A stretch of DNA of 40,758 nt from Chitinophagaceae bacterium (lineage in GTDB: Bacteria > Bacteroidota > Bacteroidia > Chitinophagales > Chitinophagaceae): assembly GCA_947379895.1 (NCBI GenBank), contig CANCPA010000012.1:1-40758 (forward strand). The letters are read 5' to 3'. Shown piece after piece: positions 7,747 through 16,824 of the stretch (its first letter is position 1; the number at the start of each line of letters is the position of its first letter). Position numbers and translations under genes: made by a program. The notes beneath the pieces were generated by a model. The model was not told the origin of the DNA. It saw nothing but the letters and a program-made list of their open reading frames with translations, and ran no database searches.

Positions 7747-8141
7747 AATATCTTAATTCCACTACACTACCTATTTTCAAAATCCGCAATCCTATATTGT
7801 ACAGATTCTATTGTTATAGTAACAAAACTAATTTTCTTCATAATCTAATCTATGACATTCCACCTATTGCCTATTACTTAACAGTCTAACTACTTCATTT
7901 TCGTATTTTACTTTCACAACTATCTTCATTGTTTTAAAAAGAATCCTTTACTTCGCAGCAATATGTTCATTTTGATGGTATTTTGATACTTTATTTCTAT
8001 CAAAATGGAGATTTAAAATTGATGTACTAAAGAATATGAGTTTGTTAGTCGTAATTATTCGCAATAGCATATTAAAGGCAGGCTTTTTTGAAAAAGAATT
8101 AAGGAAATTACGCAATCGTTCTCACAAAATCATTTAGAAAT
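7747..8141. other. Intergenic gap with a TTTTGAT inverted motif
   Basis: No gene or RNA is recognised. The only structure I see is TTTTGATA (7981-7988) facing TATCAAAA (7998-8005), with another TTTTGAT a few bases to the left (about 7970-7976). Its position about 140 bases before the sugar kinase would suit an operator, but this is a weak, AT-rich signal. Confidence 0.3.
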
Positions 8142-9161
8142 ATGCATAAGAAAAAAATACTTTGTTTTGGGGAATTATTACTTCGCATATCTCCTGCGGC
8201 AGTTGAAGATGAGTTTACAGAAAAGCAACCGATGCTATTGTATATGGGTGGTGCGGAAGCTAATGTAGCAACAGCCCTTGCGGGTTGGAATCTGCCTGTA
8301 AAATATTGTACGGTACTTCCTGATAATTTCATGAGTAAGCATGTAATTGATTATCTTGAATATAAGGGCATCTATACGTCTTCAATTCAATTTGCAGGCA
8401 ATAGAATAGGTATTTATTTCTTGGAGCGTGGTGCAGACTTGAAAGGAAACATGGTGTATGATCGGGAACACTCTTCTTTTTCTGAATTGAAAACAGGCGT
8501 TATTGATTGGGATAAGATATTCAGGGATGTTTCTTGGTTTAATTTCACGGCTATTAACCCTGCATTAAATCAAAATTTGGCAGATGTATGTCTTGAAGCA
8601 CTTGAAGCGGCTTCAAGAAAAGGGATTACTGTTTCACTTGACCTTAATTATCGCTCTCGTTTGTGGAAATATGGTAAGAAGCCTATTGAAGTGATGCCTC
8701 AATTAGCACAGCATTGCGACGTGATAATGGGGAATATCTGGAGTGCTAATGCATTGCTCGGAATCCCTGTTGACGAAAATATACATGACAAAAAGAGTAA
8801 GAAAGCTTACATCGACCATTCTGAGAAGACAGCAAAGGCAATTATGGAGCAGTTTCCAAGATGTAAAGTGGTTGCAAACACTTTTAGATTTGACGGTAAT
8901 GCAAATAATATTCACTACTATACAGGCATGTTTGCAGAGGGGAAACATTTTACTTCTCAAGAGTTCTCTTGTGAGGGTGTAGTAGACAGAAGTGGAAGTG
9001 GGGATTGTTTCATGGCGGGTCTGATTTATGGATTGTACAATCAAAATCCCTCTCAAGAAGTCTTAGATTATGCTACAGCAGCAGCATTTGGCAAACTTCA
9101 AGAAATGGGAGATTCTACTGATCAAGATGTATTTAAAGTAAAAAAAATGGGCGCTGATTAG
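8142..9161 (+). CDS. PfkB-family sugar kinase, probably 2-keto-3-deoxygluconate kinase
   Basis: 339 residues with the complete ribokinase-like fold: N-terminal KILCFGELLLRISP, the substrate block GGAEANVATALAGW (about 38-51), SLDLNYRSRLW in the middle, and the C-terminal signature VDRSGSGDCFMAGL (about 281-294), whose GSGD supplies the anion hole and catalytic Asp. GELLLRISP and the DLNYR block are typical of Bacteroidota KDG kinases, which phosphorylate 2-keto-3-deoxygluconate after uronate breakdown. No aldolase or uronate gene is adjacent, so the substrate remains an inference; another keto-sugar is possible. Confidence 0.85.
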   Translation: MHKKKILCFGELLLRISPAAVEDEFTEKQPMLLYMGGAEANVATALAGWNLPVKYCTVLPDNFMSKHVIDYLEYKGIYTSSIQFAGNRIGIYFLERGADLKGNMVYDREHSSFSELKTGVIDWDKIFRDVSWFNFTAINPALNQNLADVCLEALEAASRKGITVSLDLNYRSRLWKYGKKPIEVMPQLAQHCDVIMGNIWSANALLGIPVDENIHDKKSKKAYIDHSEKTAKAIMEQFPRCKVVANTFRFDGNANNIHYYTGMFAEGKHFTSQEFSCEGVVDRSGSGDCFMAGLIYGLYNQNPSQEVLDYATAAAFGKLQEMGDSTDQDVFKVKKMGAD

Positions 9162-9285
9162 TTGTTGGCAATTATTGGTTAGTTGTTAGAGTAGGTCAAA
9201 AAGTTGGAATGATAATAAATTTTAGACAGACTGCAAATGACTAGTCACTAATAATTAACCACTAAAGCCTAACCAAAAACCACTA
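9160..9285. repeat. Low-complexity TTAGT-type intergenic words
   Basis: Forms of TTGGTTAGTTGTTAG near 9170-9190 are answered by complementary forms (ACTAATAATTAACCACTAA, AACCACTAA) at 9243-9285. They belong to the same word family seen at 15876-16058, 16750-16824 and 19345-19450. They precede the kinase/phosphatase operon. Confidence 0.5.
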
Positions 9286-9289
9286 AAAA

Positions 9290-9964
9290 ATGGACGAGTA
9301 TATATCTTTTGAACAATTGCCTTTTGGCAGTGACAGCTTTGCCGATAATCCGGAACCTCGCTGTCCTTGTGTGTTATTGCTTGATACTTCGGGTTCAATG
9401 GCAGGACGTCCTCTTGATGAATTGAATGAAGGCATTAAACTATTTAAACGAGAATTATTAAGTGATTCTTTAGCTACTAAGCGAGTGGAAGTGGCAATTG
9501 TAACTTTTGGTCCTGTATCACTTCATGCTGATTTTGAGACTGTTAATAATTTTCAACCCAAAGAGTTAAATACCACCGGTGATACTCCTTTGGGAGAAGC
9601 AATTGAATTGGGGATTGAATTGGTTTCGAAGAGAAAGCAAACTTACAAATCGAATGGTATTGCTTATTATAAACCCTGGATAATACTTATCACCGATGGC
9701 GCTCCTACTGATAGCTATGAAAAAGCGGCACGATTGGTGAAAGAGGGAGAAGCAAATAAATCATTTGCCTTTTTTGCAATTGGAGTAGAAGGTGCTAATC
9801 TTGAGATACTTAAAGAGATTTCTGTTCGACAGCCCTTAAAACTTAAAGGACTTATGTTTAGAGAATTTTTTATGTGGTTGTCTGCATCTATGAAAATGGT
9901 TTCAGTAAAAGACCCTGGCAACAGCGTTAGTATCTTACCCCCTACAGGCTGGTCGGAATTATGA
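9290..9964 (+). CDS. vWA domain protein, TerY/YegL-like
   Basis: 224 residues, a single von Willebrand A domain with an intact metal-ion site: DTSGS at 32-36, a threonine in TGDTPLGEA (near 103) and LITDGAPTD (near 142). Two cysteines just before the domain (RCPCVLLLD) are typical of the TerY group (COG4245). There is no signal peptide, so it acts in the cytoplasm as a metal-dependent binding module. Its stop overlaps the ATG of the phosphatase by four bases (9961-9964), so the two are translationally coupled. In families with this gene order the vWA protein is thought to act as scaffold or substrate of the kinase/phosphatase pair; that role is inferred. Confidence 0.9.
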   Translation: MDEYISFEQLPFGSDSFADNPEPRCPCVLLLDTSGSMAGRPLDELNEGIKLFKRELLSDSLATKRVEVAIVTFGPVSLHADFETVNNFQPKELNTTGDTPLGEAIELGIELVSKRKQTYKSNGIAYYKPWIILITDGAPTDSYEKAARLVKEGEANKSFAFFAIGVEGANLEILKEISVRQPLKLKGLMFREFFMWLSASMKMVSVKDPGNSVSILPPTGWSEL

Positions 9965-10737
9965 TTTGGAAAAATATAGGAAAGTCCGTCATCGGCACTT
10001 CACATACTAATGCTGGAAAACTGTGCGAGGATGCTTTAGCATTTACAATAATCACAGATAGAATAGGTGAAGAGGTCTTAATTGCAATTGCTAGTGATGG
10101 TGCAGGTAGTGCTTCAAATGCAAAAGTTGCAGCTGAATTAGTTACTAAAAGAGCGGTTGAACTATTCACTGAATTAATTGAAAACAACAAGCCTATCAAT
10201 GAAGCCGAAGTACTTGCCTTGGTAGAAATGTTGTACGACGAATTATTACAGTTGTCAATATTAGAGGAGGTTCCTATAAACGAATATTCTTGCACTTTTT
10301 TGGGAGCTGTTGTTTATCAACAATCTGCAGTGTTTTTTCAAATCGGAGATGGTGCTATAATTCGTGATGATAGTAATGACTGTTACTCTACTATTTGGTG
10401 GCCACATAATGGCGAATATATTAATACCACTTCCTTTATTACCGATGATAATAATTTCGCAAATCTGAAGATTACTATTATCTCTGAATCGATAAATGAA
10501 ATAGCTATTCTTACTGATGGTCTTCAACATCTTTCCCTTAACAACGAAACAAGTACTGTTTATCAACCATTTTTTACAGGGCTCTTTAAATGGTTGCGTT
10601 TTGCCAATAAAGATGTAGAAGTAGAAATCCTAAATAATAAATTAGAAGAATATCTTTGTAGCGAGGCTATCAATAGCAGGACTGATGATGACAAGACATT
10701 GTTTTTAGCAACTCGGATACATAAATGGTTAACGTAA
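9961..10737 (+). CDS. PP2C-like serine/threonine phosphatase (YegK-like)
   Basis: 258 residues. The metal-binding motifs of the PPM/PP2C fold can be followed in order: CEDA (D24), IASDGAGSA (D46), FQIGDGAII in the middle, AILTDGLQ and the terminal RTDDDKTLFLA. It is the compact PP2C variant found with TerY-type vWA genes rather than the standard PrpC/Stp type. It should remove phosphates placed by the neighbouring kinase. It overlaps the upstream gene by 4 bases and the downstream kinase by 13, the tightest packing in the window, implying one mRNA and balanced synthesis. Confidence 0.88.
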   Translation: MIWKNIGKSVIGTSHTNAGKLCEDALAFTIITDRIGEEVLIAIASDGAGSASNAKVAAELVTKRAVELFTELIENNKPINEAEVLALVEMLYDELLQLSILEEVPINEYSCTFLGAVVYQQSAVFFQIGDGAIIRDDSNDCYSTIWWPHNGEYINTTSFITDDNNFANLKITIISESINEIAILTDGLQHLSLNNETSTVYQPFFTGLFKWLRFANKDVEVEILNNKLEEYLCSEAINSRTDDDKTLFLATRIHKWLT

Positions 10738-12707
10738 CATACAGAGGGAATAACGACAGTTACACCACCTTACGCGAAATTGGAAGAGGCGGAGAGGGGC
10801 AGGTGTATGAAATTGCTAATAAACCCACCCTTGTATTAAAGTTATATGCCGAAGACCTTTCTGTTGAAAGAATTGCAAAGTTGAGGTTGATGGTGTCCTT
10901 AGACTCCTCGCAAATCAATCAATATACTGCTTGGCCGAAAGATATTGTTGTTAATAAGAAGGGACAAGTATGTGGGTTTGTAATGAAGAAGTTGTCTAAA
11001 TATGTACCACTTCATAACCTCTTTAGCCCGATGGATAGGAAACGTTTATTTCCTGACAAGGGGTACAATTTCTTGGTTCATGTGGCTCGAAACCTTTCAG
11101 TCGCTTTTCATTCTTTACATAGTGAGGGTATTATAGTTGGTGATGTTAATGAGGGAAATATATTGGTGAATGGGCAAGGAATGATTGCCTTTATAGATTG
11201 CGATTCATTTCAGGTTAGAGATGGGAATAATTATCATTATTGCGAAGTTGGCGTTCCAAGATATACAGCTCCTGAATTATTAGCTCTACCATCGTTCGAT
11301 AATGTTATAAGAACTAACAATACGGACACATTTTCGATGGCTGTTTTATTATTTCAATTGTTGTTTTTAGGTCGACATCCTTTTGCGGGTAAACATAATT
11401 CGACAGAGGATATAGATGAAGAAAAAGCCATCAAAAATCATTGGTTTGCCTATTCTCTCCAACAGAGAAATCAAAGACTTTTGCCCCCAAATGACAGTTT
11501 ACCATTAAAAACAGTTTCAGCTTCACTACAGGATTTATTTCATCAATCCTTTGAGCATATAGGAGGGCGACCACTCCCTGCAAAATGGGTGGCTGCCTTA
11601 GATGATTTTCAGCGAGATATGGTTATGTGTTCGGTTTCACCGCTTCATAATTATCCCAATAGTTTTGATCATTGTCCATGGTGTGCTTTTAAAGAGAAAA
11701 GAAATATTCTTTATTTCCTTGACGATAGTTATCTACAACACTTTCCTGCGGAGAAAGATTTCGATGATTTTATAAATGGATTTAAGGTTAAGAAACTTAG
11801 TTTCCCGAAATTAGAATTGAATGATAAGACGTTGAAATCCTTGAAGGCAACTCCTATGGATTCACGTCTAAAAAGTGATATCATTATTCAAAATAAAATT
11901 GTTTTTGTTGTAACCATTCTTGGACTCTTATCTAGCTTAAAAGTTGGGTGGTATGTTTTATGGACTATCCCAACTGTGTTACTTTTTAATTATTTTTCTC
12001 CTTGGAATAGGAGAGCATTGGATGTTTATGACAAACAGAAGTCCAAATTTGATCATTTACATGAAAACTTAAATAACGCCATCAATAATTATAATAAGCC
12101 ACCTGAAATGCGAGGTTATGAAAAGGCAATACAACAGATAAATCAATTGATTAAGCGATACCAAAATATGCCTGAGGAATTATTGGAAAGGCAAAAGGCA
12201 ATGGAACAAAAAGTTTACGATGAGCAGTTTCGATCTTTTTTAACAGCATTCCGAATTAATGACTTTGAATTTCCTGGAATGGGTGCTTCAAGAATGGCGT
12301 CTTTTTATGCAGCAGGAATCTATACGGCAGCTGATATTGAAAAACTTAAAACAACCAAATTAGTGGGTATTGGTCCAAAGTTTATTCGAATGTTTTTATC
12401 ATGGCAACGGAATATGAGTTCAAGTTTCGTGTATCATCCCGACAATGATTTATTACTAAAAGAATATAGGGGTATAGTATTAACGATGAATCAGGAAAAG
12501 TACCAATTAGAAGCAACTATTAAATCTACTTTTCAATCCATCAAGTTCTTAGAAACAAGTATCAAGGCTAAGCAGATGCAACTTCAGCAAAATGTTACAA
12601 TGCTTAAGCGTCAATGTGTTCAGGCAGAATTAGATTTGAATGAATTGAGTACTTTTTTAAAGAATAGAACAACTAATAAGTTATTAGGAATCATTGGATC
12701 CTATTAG
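10725..12707 (+). CDS. Membrane-anchored protein kinase with zinc-binding and helix-hairpin-helix segments (YegI-like)
   Basis: 660 residues. The kinase domain occupies about 12-285: glycine loop GRGGEGQVYE (20-29), VLKLY with K39, catalytic-loop VGDVNEGN (D140, N145; the usual HRD is VGD), FIDCDSF at 156-162 in place of DFG, and YTAPELL. A probable zinc site follows: C302, H308, C317, C320 (CPWC). Two closely spaced membrane segments lie around 390-425, then a charged coiled-coil region and, near 512-560, a helix-hairpin-helix-like block (FPGMGASRM and LVGIGPKFI), ending with another coiled coil. The order matches COG4248/E. coli YegI. Substrate unknown; with vWA and PP2C it forms the 'TerY-P triad'. 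Confidence 0.88.
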   Translation: MVNVTYRGNNDSYTTLREIGRGGEGQVYEIANKPTLVLKLYAEDLSVERIAKLRLMVSLDSSQINQYTAWPKDIVVNKKGQVCGFVMKKLSKYVPLHNLFSPMDRKRLFPDKGYNFLVHVARNLSVAFHSLHSEGIIVGDVNEGNILVNGQGMIAFIDCDSFQVRDGNNYHYCEVGVPRYTAPELLALPSFDNVIRTNNTDTFSMAVLLFQLLFLGRHPFAGKHNSTEDIDEEKAIKNHWFAYSLQQRNQRLLPPNDSLPLKTVSASLQDLFHQSFEHIGGRPLPAKWVAALDDFQRDMVMCSVSPLHNYPNSFDHCPWCAFKEKRNILYFLDDSYLQHFPAEKDFDDFINGFKVKKLSFPKLELNDKTLKSLKATPMDSRLKSDIIIQNKIVFVVTILGLLSSLKVGWYVLWTIPTVLLFNYFSPWNRRALDVYDKQKSKFDHLHENLNNAINNYNKPPEMRGYEKAIQQINQLIKRYQNMPEELLERQKAMEQKVYDEQFRSFLTAFRINDFEFPGMGASRMASFYAAGIYTAADIEKLKTTKLVGIGPKFIRMFLSWQRNMSSSFVYHPDNDLLLKEYRGIVLTMNQEKYQLEATIKSTFQSIKFLETSIKAKQMQLQQNVTMLKRQCVQAELDLNELSTFLKNRTTNKLLGIIGSY

Positions 12708-12833
12708 CAATACTACCCAATCTGAGCCTTTTCTGCAAATGAGTGATGTGTCGAAATCAAGACTTCACAATCACTTAGTGTAAACTGCTTTTAATCTGAT
12801 AGGTTTGGATGAGTTTAGATAATAAAATTCGTA

Positions 12834-13331
12834 TTAAAATAATGTTTGAATACCATGTTTTATTCTGAATTCATGCTGAAGTAGCCATTTTTTTCTTTGC
12901 ATACCACCTGCATATCCTACCAAACTCCTGTCAGTCCCAATTACACGATGACAGGGAACAACTATCATGATTTTATTTTTACCATTTGTACTTGCTACTG
13001 CTCTTACAGCTTTAGGATCGCCCAATTTTTTTGATAGTTCAAGATAGCTTATTGTATTCCCGTAAGGTATTTGTATTAATTCGTTCCAAACTCCTTTCTG
13101 AAAATCAGTGCCTTCCTGATGAACAGGAATATCAAATGACCTTCTTCTGCCTTGAAAATATTCAATCAATTGCTCAGTACATTGATGTAATATATCGCTA
13201 ATTCCGGGAATGCCATATTCCAACTGATTGCTATTGTCAAGAAAACTAAGTTCAGTGATATATCTATCAGTACCTCCAATTTTTATGAGTCCAACGGGGC
13301 TTTCATAATAGGTATAGTAGCATTCTATCAT
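12834..13331 (-). CDS. ogt: Methylated-DNA-protein-cysteine methyltransferase
   Basis: 165 residues from the ATG at 13331 (a GTG at 13355 is in frame, but MIECYYTYYESPVG matches where the family usually begins). The active-site block VVPCHRVIG contains the acceptor cysteine that takes the alkyl group from O6-alkylguanine in a one-use repair reaction. The upstream GTDFQKGVWNELIQIPYGNTISYLEL is the DNA-binding helix-turn-helix with the arginine-finger region RAVAS downstream. It lacks the Ada N-terminal domain, so it is a stand-alone repair enzyme. It converges on the kinase operon; a weak AGTGAT...ATCACT hairpin lies between (12742-12775). Confidence 0.94.
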   Translation of the reverse strand: MIECYYTYYESPVGLIKIGGTDRYITELSFLDNSNQLEYGIPGISDILHQCTEQLIEYFQGRRRSFDIPVHQEGTDFQKGVWNELIQIPYGNTISYLELSKKLGDPKAVRAVASTNGKNKIMIVVPCHRVIGTDRSLVGYAGGMQRKKWLLQHEFRIKHGIQTLF

Positions 13332-13672
13332 ACTATTCTTTTTATTGAGTATCACTTTCTATGTTTTTGCTGATTATTTCCCACAATTCATTTCTAATTT
13401 CACTTCTTTAAATTTTAATTTATGAATTGTGCATATATAAAACGTTTCATAACGACTAATATTGCCATAACTCAAAAATTATTTGAAAATAGATTGGATT
13501 TTCTCTTAGGAATGACATTTAGATGAGAAGTCAATACTTATTGACTAAGTGGGGACAAAAGCAAAAAATTAAGTAAGGGTTTACTTTTTAAAGAAGAATT
13601 AGATTCCCATTAAAAAGGTTTAGTGTCTAAATATATATCACGTTAAATCCAATACTTACAAATTAACACTCC
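13332..13672. other. AT-rich intergenic region, nothing identified
   Basis: About 340 bases between ogt and lnt, both on the minus strand. I see no open frame of note, RNA gene, convincing terminator or repeat. It must hold the ogt promoter. Confidence 0.5.
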
Positions 13673-15247
13673 TTAATTAAACAGCTTTTTTTTAGTCAAC
13701 AATAAATTATGCCAAGTCAATAATAATAAAGCAACAAATCCTGCCATTTTGTATAAATAATCTCCATATTGAACATAGAAAGTAAGTTTAGAAGTATGAG
13801 GTAAAGGATATTTAATCACAGCCGCTTTATCCCATGGTTGGGTAGCCTGAATATTTCCATAATCATCAATTACTGCACTTATGCCCGTATTTGCACTTCG
13901 TGCTACCCATCTTCTTGTTTCAATTGCACGTAAGCGCGCATATTGCAAGTGTTGTTTATGTCCAGGAGTGTTGCCCCACCAACCGTCATTAGTGATGATA
14001 GCAATCATATTTGCCCCTCTTTTCACATAAGTCGAGACATATTCTCCATAAATACTTTCATAGCAAATAACCGGTGCAGGGTTATATGGATTGCCAATAT
14101 TTGAGAATACCATACTGCTATCATTTCTTCCATAGCCACCTGTAGTGCCTCCGAATTTTTCAAATATTGGTCCCATAAAATTTAAAAATGTCGGCATACT
14201 TTCTACGCCGGGCACAAGTTTACTTTTATTATAAAGTTGGAGAGGCTTATTTGCATTGATGAAAATAGCCGAGTTGAAGGCGTCGAAATAGCTGCCATCG
14301 TCGCTTTTGTGACTTGTTGAAGTACCTTTATAATTTCCATATTTTTTAAAAGTCTCAATTCCCGAAAGAATCGTAACGTTAGGATGCCTCTGTAAAAATG
14401 CAAAAACAGGCTGATAGTAACTGCTAGACGTAATTTGATTTTGAAATGTTGGAAGACTCAAAGCTGTTTCGGGCCAAAGTATTAATTGGGTAGAGGAATC
14501 TAAATTATTCTCACTCATTGTTACTAGCTTTTGAACCTCCCCTACAGCGGTGTTCATTTCAAATTTTTCATAAGGATTTATGTTTGCTTGCACCATTAGT
14601 ACATTGCTTTTTGTGAGTGGCGCTTGTTTTTGGTTCAATAAAATAAGGGTAGAAATTAAAAAGGGCACACCTAATACTAACACTAGCCAAAGGGCAATTG
14701 ACATTGCAGATTTCTTTTTTAGTACTAATGCATTCAGAAATTGTTTGATAAAAACATTTACTAAAAGTATCCATAATGTTCCACCGCAGATTCCTGTAAA
14801 TTCATACCATTGTACCCAATTAGGATTTGTTGCAAACACGTTACCAAGTGAAAGCCACGGCCAACTTAATTGCCAATTAAGATGAATGTACTCGAATAGC
14901 ATCCAATAACTTATAAGTGAAACGGTGCCTACTTGACGACCATACCTTTTCAGCATCACATGATATCCCCACCACGGGAAACACATAAGTATACTATTTG
15001 CAACAATAGCGGCAATGCTACCTACGTCTGTACTATTCCAAATCCACCAAGTGGTTGTAGTATTGAAAAGTAACATTGCCACAAAGGAGAAGCCGAAGAA
15101 AGATAGGCGCTTATTAGTTTTTTCAGCCACTAAAAGTAGTGGGACAAGTGCGATGAAAATAAGAAAACAAAGGGGCGAAACAGGCCATGCGCCGTATAAT
15201 AATACACCTGTCATAATACTTAACACCCATAATTGTTGCTTTTTCAT
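13673..15247 (-). CDS. lnt: Apolipoprotein N-acyltransferase
   Basis: 524 residues. The first 210 or so contain the usual six to seven membrane segments; a nitrilase-like periplasmic domain follows, and a final membrane helix lies near 500-518. The catalytic triad is visible: Glu in LWPETALSLP (near 259), Lys in NKSKLVPGVE (near 341) and Cys in VICYESIYG (near 392). Lnt adds the third acyl chain to lipoproteins in the inner membrane. THE start ATG at 15247 is directly preceded by a TAnnTTTG box. Divergent from purE. Confidence 0.95.
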   Translation of the reverse strand: MKKQQLWVLSIMTGVLLYGAWPVSPLCFLIFIALVPLLLVAEKTNKRLSFFGFSFVAMLLFNTTTTWWIWNSTDVGSIAAIVANSILMCFPWWGYHVMLKRYGRQVGTVSLISYWMLFEYIHLNWQLSWPWLSLGNVFATNPNWVQWYEFTGICGGTLWILLVNVFIKQFLNALVLKKKSAMSIALWLVLVLGVPFLISTLILLNQKQAPLTKSNVLMVQANINPYEKFEMNTAVGEVQKLVTMSENNLDSSTQLILWPETALSLPTFQNQITSSSYYQPVFAFLQRHPNVTILSGIETFKKYGNYKGTSTSHKSDDGSYFDAFNSAIFINANKPLQLYNKSKLVPGVESMPTFLNFMGPIFEKFGGTTGGYGRNDSSMVFSNIGNPYNPAPVICYESIYGEYVSTYVKRGANMIAIITNDGWWGNTPGHKQHLQYARLRAIETRRWVARSANTGISAVIDDYGNIQATQPWDKAAVIKYPLPHTSKLTFYVQYGDYLYKMAGFVALLLLTWHNLLLTKKKLFN

Positions 15248-15251
15248 GCTT

Positions 15252-15259
15252 CAAATGTA
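15252..15259 (-). promoter_or_regulatory. TAnnTTTG -7 box almost touching the lnt start
   Basis: On the minus strand TACATTTG lies 4 bases before the lnt ATG. It is a perfect -7 consensus, but no TTG is visible at the proper -33 distance, and the mRNA would be leaderless. It may be fortuitous. Confidence 0.3.
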
Positions 15260-15357
15260 AAAGAGATTTGTTGTGAAGAAAAAATAAAAAGAAAAGAATA
15301 ATCTATTAAATGGATATGAATAGTAAAATTTTCTAAATTGCACCCTAAATTAAATTC

Positions 15358-15879
15358 ATGAACAGAACACCACAGGTAGGCATTATTATGGGCAGTGACA
15401 GCGATTTGAGTGTCATGCAAGCAGCTGCCGAAATATTGCAACAATTTAATATTCCAATTGAATTAACAGTTGTATCCGCTCATCGTACGCCTTTACGAAT
15501 GATTGATTACGCAACAACAGCAGAGAAAAGAGGTTTAAAGGTTATAATAGCAGGTGCAGGTGGGGCTGCACATTTGCCCGGAATGGTTGCAAGTTTAACA
15601 ACGTTGCCTGTAATAGGTGTACCTATAAAATCGAGTAATTCTATTGATGGGTGGGATAGCGTATTAAGTATACTTCAAATGCCAAATGGTATTCCTGTTG
15701 CTACGGTAGCATTAAATGCAGCTAAGAATGCTGGCATACTTGCTGCACAAATTATTGGCACATTTAACAAAGAAACTAGCGCGGCAATACATGCTTACAA
15801 GACTCTAATGGAAGCGGAAGTTCAAGAAAAGGTAACAAACCTAAAGCAACGTTTTTATAGTGGGTTTGATAATAGGTAA
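15358..15879 (+). CDS. purE: 5-(carboxyamino)imidazole ribonucleotide mutase
   Basis: 173 residues, class I PurE. Recognised blocks are [13 protein letters not shown] at the N-terminus, VSAHRTP (catalytic His) and [13 protein letters not shown], then [19 protein letters not shown]. The enzyme moves the carboxyl group of N5-CAIR to give CAIR in purine synthesis, normally with PurK, which is not adjacent here. A TAAATTGC sequence about 25 bases before the start resembles a -7 element. It is divergent from lnt and convergent with deoC, with low-complexity repeats in the gap. Confidence 0.97.
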   Translation: MNRTPQVGIIMGSDSDLSVMQAAAEILQQFNIPIELTVVSAHRTPLRMIDYATTAEKRGLKVIIAGAGGAAHLPGMVASLTTLPVIGVPIKSSNSIDGWDSVLSILQMPNGIPVATVALNAAKNAGILAAQIIGTFNKETSAAIHAYKTLMEAEVQEKVTNLKQRFYSGFDNR

Positions 15880-16058
15880 GTAATAAGTTGTAAGTAATAA
15901 GTTGTAAGTAATAAGCACACTAAACAGTGAAACAAATTACTTAGCTTGTTCTGTAGTATCACCACGGGAAACAAGGTATCATAAGCATGTAAATCAACTA
16001 ATAACCTATAACCTATAACTTATAACTTATAACCTAAAACTTATAACCTAAAACTTAA
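15876..16058. repeat. Opposed low-complexity repeats between purE and deoC
   Basis: Tandem words of the type GTAATAAGTT-GTAA (15876-15915) begin at the purE stop, and complementary words of the type ATAACCTATAACTT-ATAACTT (16001-16058) run up to the deoC stop. The two blocks can pair across a spacer of about 85 bases that shows no gene, so the region probably works as a loose bidirectional terminator. Confidence 0.7.
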
Positions 16059-16733
16059 CTAGTAATTGCTATCCGAAGAGGCTTTTGAACCTTCAACTAT
16101 CGCAACACTAGCACTACATCCAAGGCGAGTAGCACCTGCATCAACCAATTGTTTTGCAAAAGCGTAATCTCTAATTCCACCTGAAGCCTTAATTTGAATA
16201 TGTGCAGGAAGATGTTTCCTGAATAGTTCTACAACATGAACTGATGCACCTTTTTCGGCATAGCCTGTTGAAGTTTTCAAGTAGTCAATCTCAGCAGGGC
16301 CGTATAATTCACAGCATTTGATAATTTCTTCGTCGGTTAAAACACCGCTTTCGATAATAATCTTTACTATCTTCTCTTTTTGCTTGATTACAGGCATCAA
16401 GTGATTAATTTCATTGGCCAAATATTCCCAATCATTGTTCTTGATAGCAGAAATATTAATTACAATGTCTAATTCGTCTACACCATCGACGATTGCTAAC
16501 AATGTTTCTGCCAATTTAGCTTCAATGGCACTATAGCCGAATGGGAATCCAATAACAGTGGCAACTTTTACGCCTGTTCCATTTGTCAATGCCTTTGCTT
16601 GCTTGATAAAATTCGGTGGAATACAAACAGATGCAAATTGATATTCGATAGCTTCCTTACATGCCTTTTCTATATCACTAACTAAGGCAGTAGGTTTCAA
16701 AACTGTGTGGTCGATAAAATGATTAAGCTTCAT
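16059..16733 (-). CDS. deoC: Deoxyribose-phosphate aldolase
   Basis: 224 residues, normal for the family. The Schiff-base lysine lies in IDYLKTSTGYA (near 151), with the second conserved lysine in IKASGGIRD (near 182); the N-terminal FIDHTVLKPTA and the block VIGFPFG are also diagnostic. It splits 2-deoxyribose-5-phosphate into glyceraldehyde-3-phosphate and acetaldehyde in nucleoside salvage. The TPR gene lies 90 bases upstream on the same strand, but an inverted repeat sits between them, so co-transcription is uncertain. Confidence 0.96.
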   Translation of the reverse strand: MKLNHFIDHTVLKPTALVSDIEKACKEAIEYQFASVCIPPNFIKQAKALTNGTGVKVATVIGFPFGYSAIEAKLAETLLAIVDGVDELDIVINISAIKNNDWEYLANEINHLMPVIKQKEKIVKIIIESGVLTDEEIIKCCELYGPAEIDYLKTSTGYAEKGASVHVVELFRKHLPAHIQIKASGGIRDYAFAKQLVDAGATRLGCSASVAIVEGSKASSDSNY

Positions 16734-16749
16734 ACTCTTGTAGTTATAT

Positions 16750-16824
16750 GTGGTTAGTAGTTAGTGGTTAAAATTATTAGTGGTATTTTATTTTTCTGTT
16801 AACTAACCACTAATAACTAATCAC
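16750..16824. repeat. TTAGTGGTTA inverted repeat between deoC and the TPR gene
   Basis: A left arm built from TGGTTAGTAGTTAGTGG (16751 onward) faces a right arm of TAACCACTAATAACTAA-type words (16800-16824). The right arm reaches the stop codon of the TPR gene. Confidence 0.65.

Noticed and set aside
12742-12775. Terminator between the kinase and ogt genes
   Set aside because: AGTGATGTG and CACAATCACT pair only with a bulge and a long loop and have no T-run, too weak to call.
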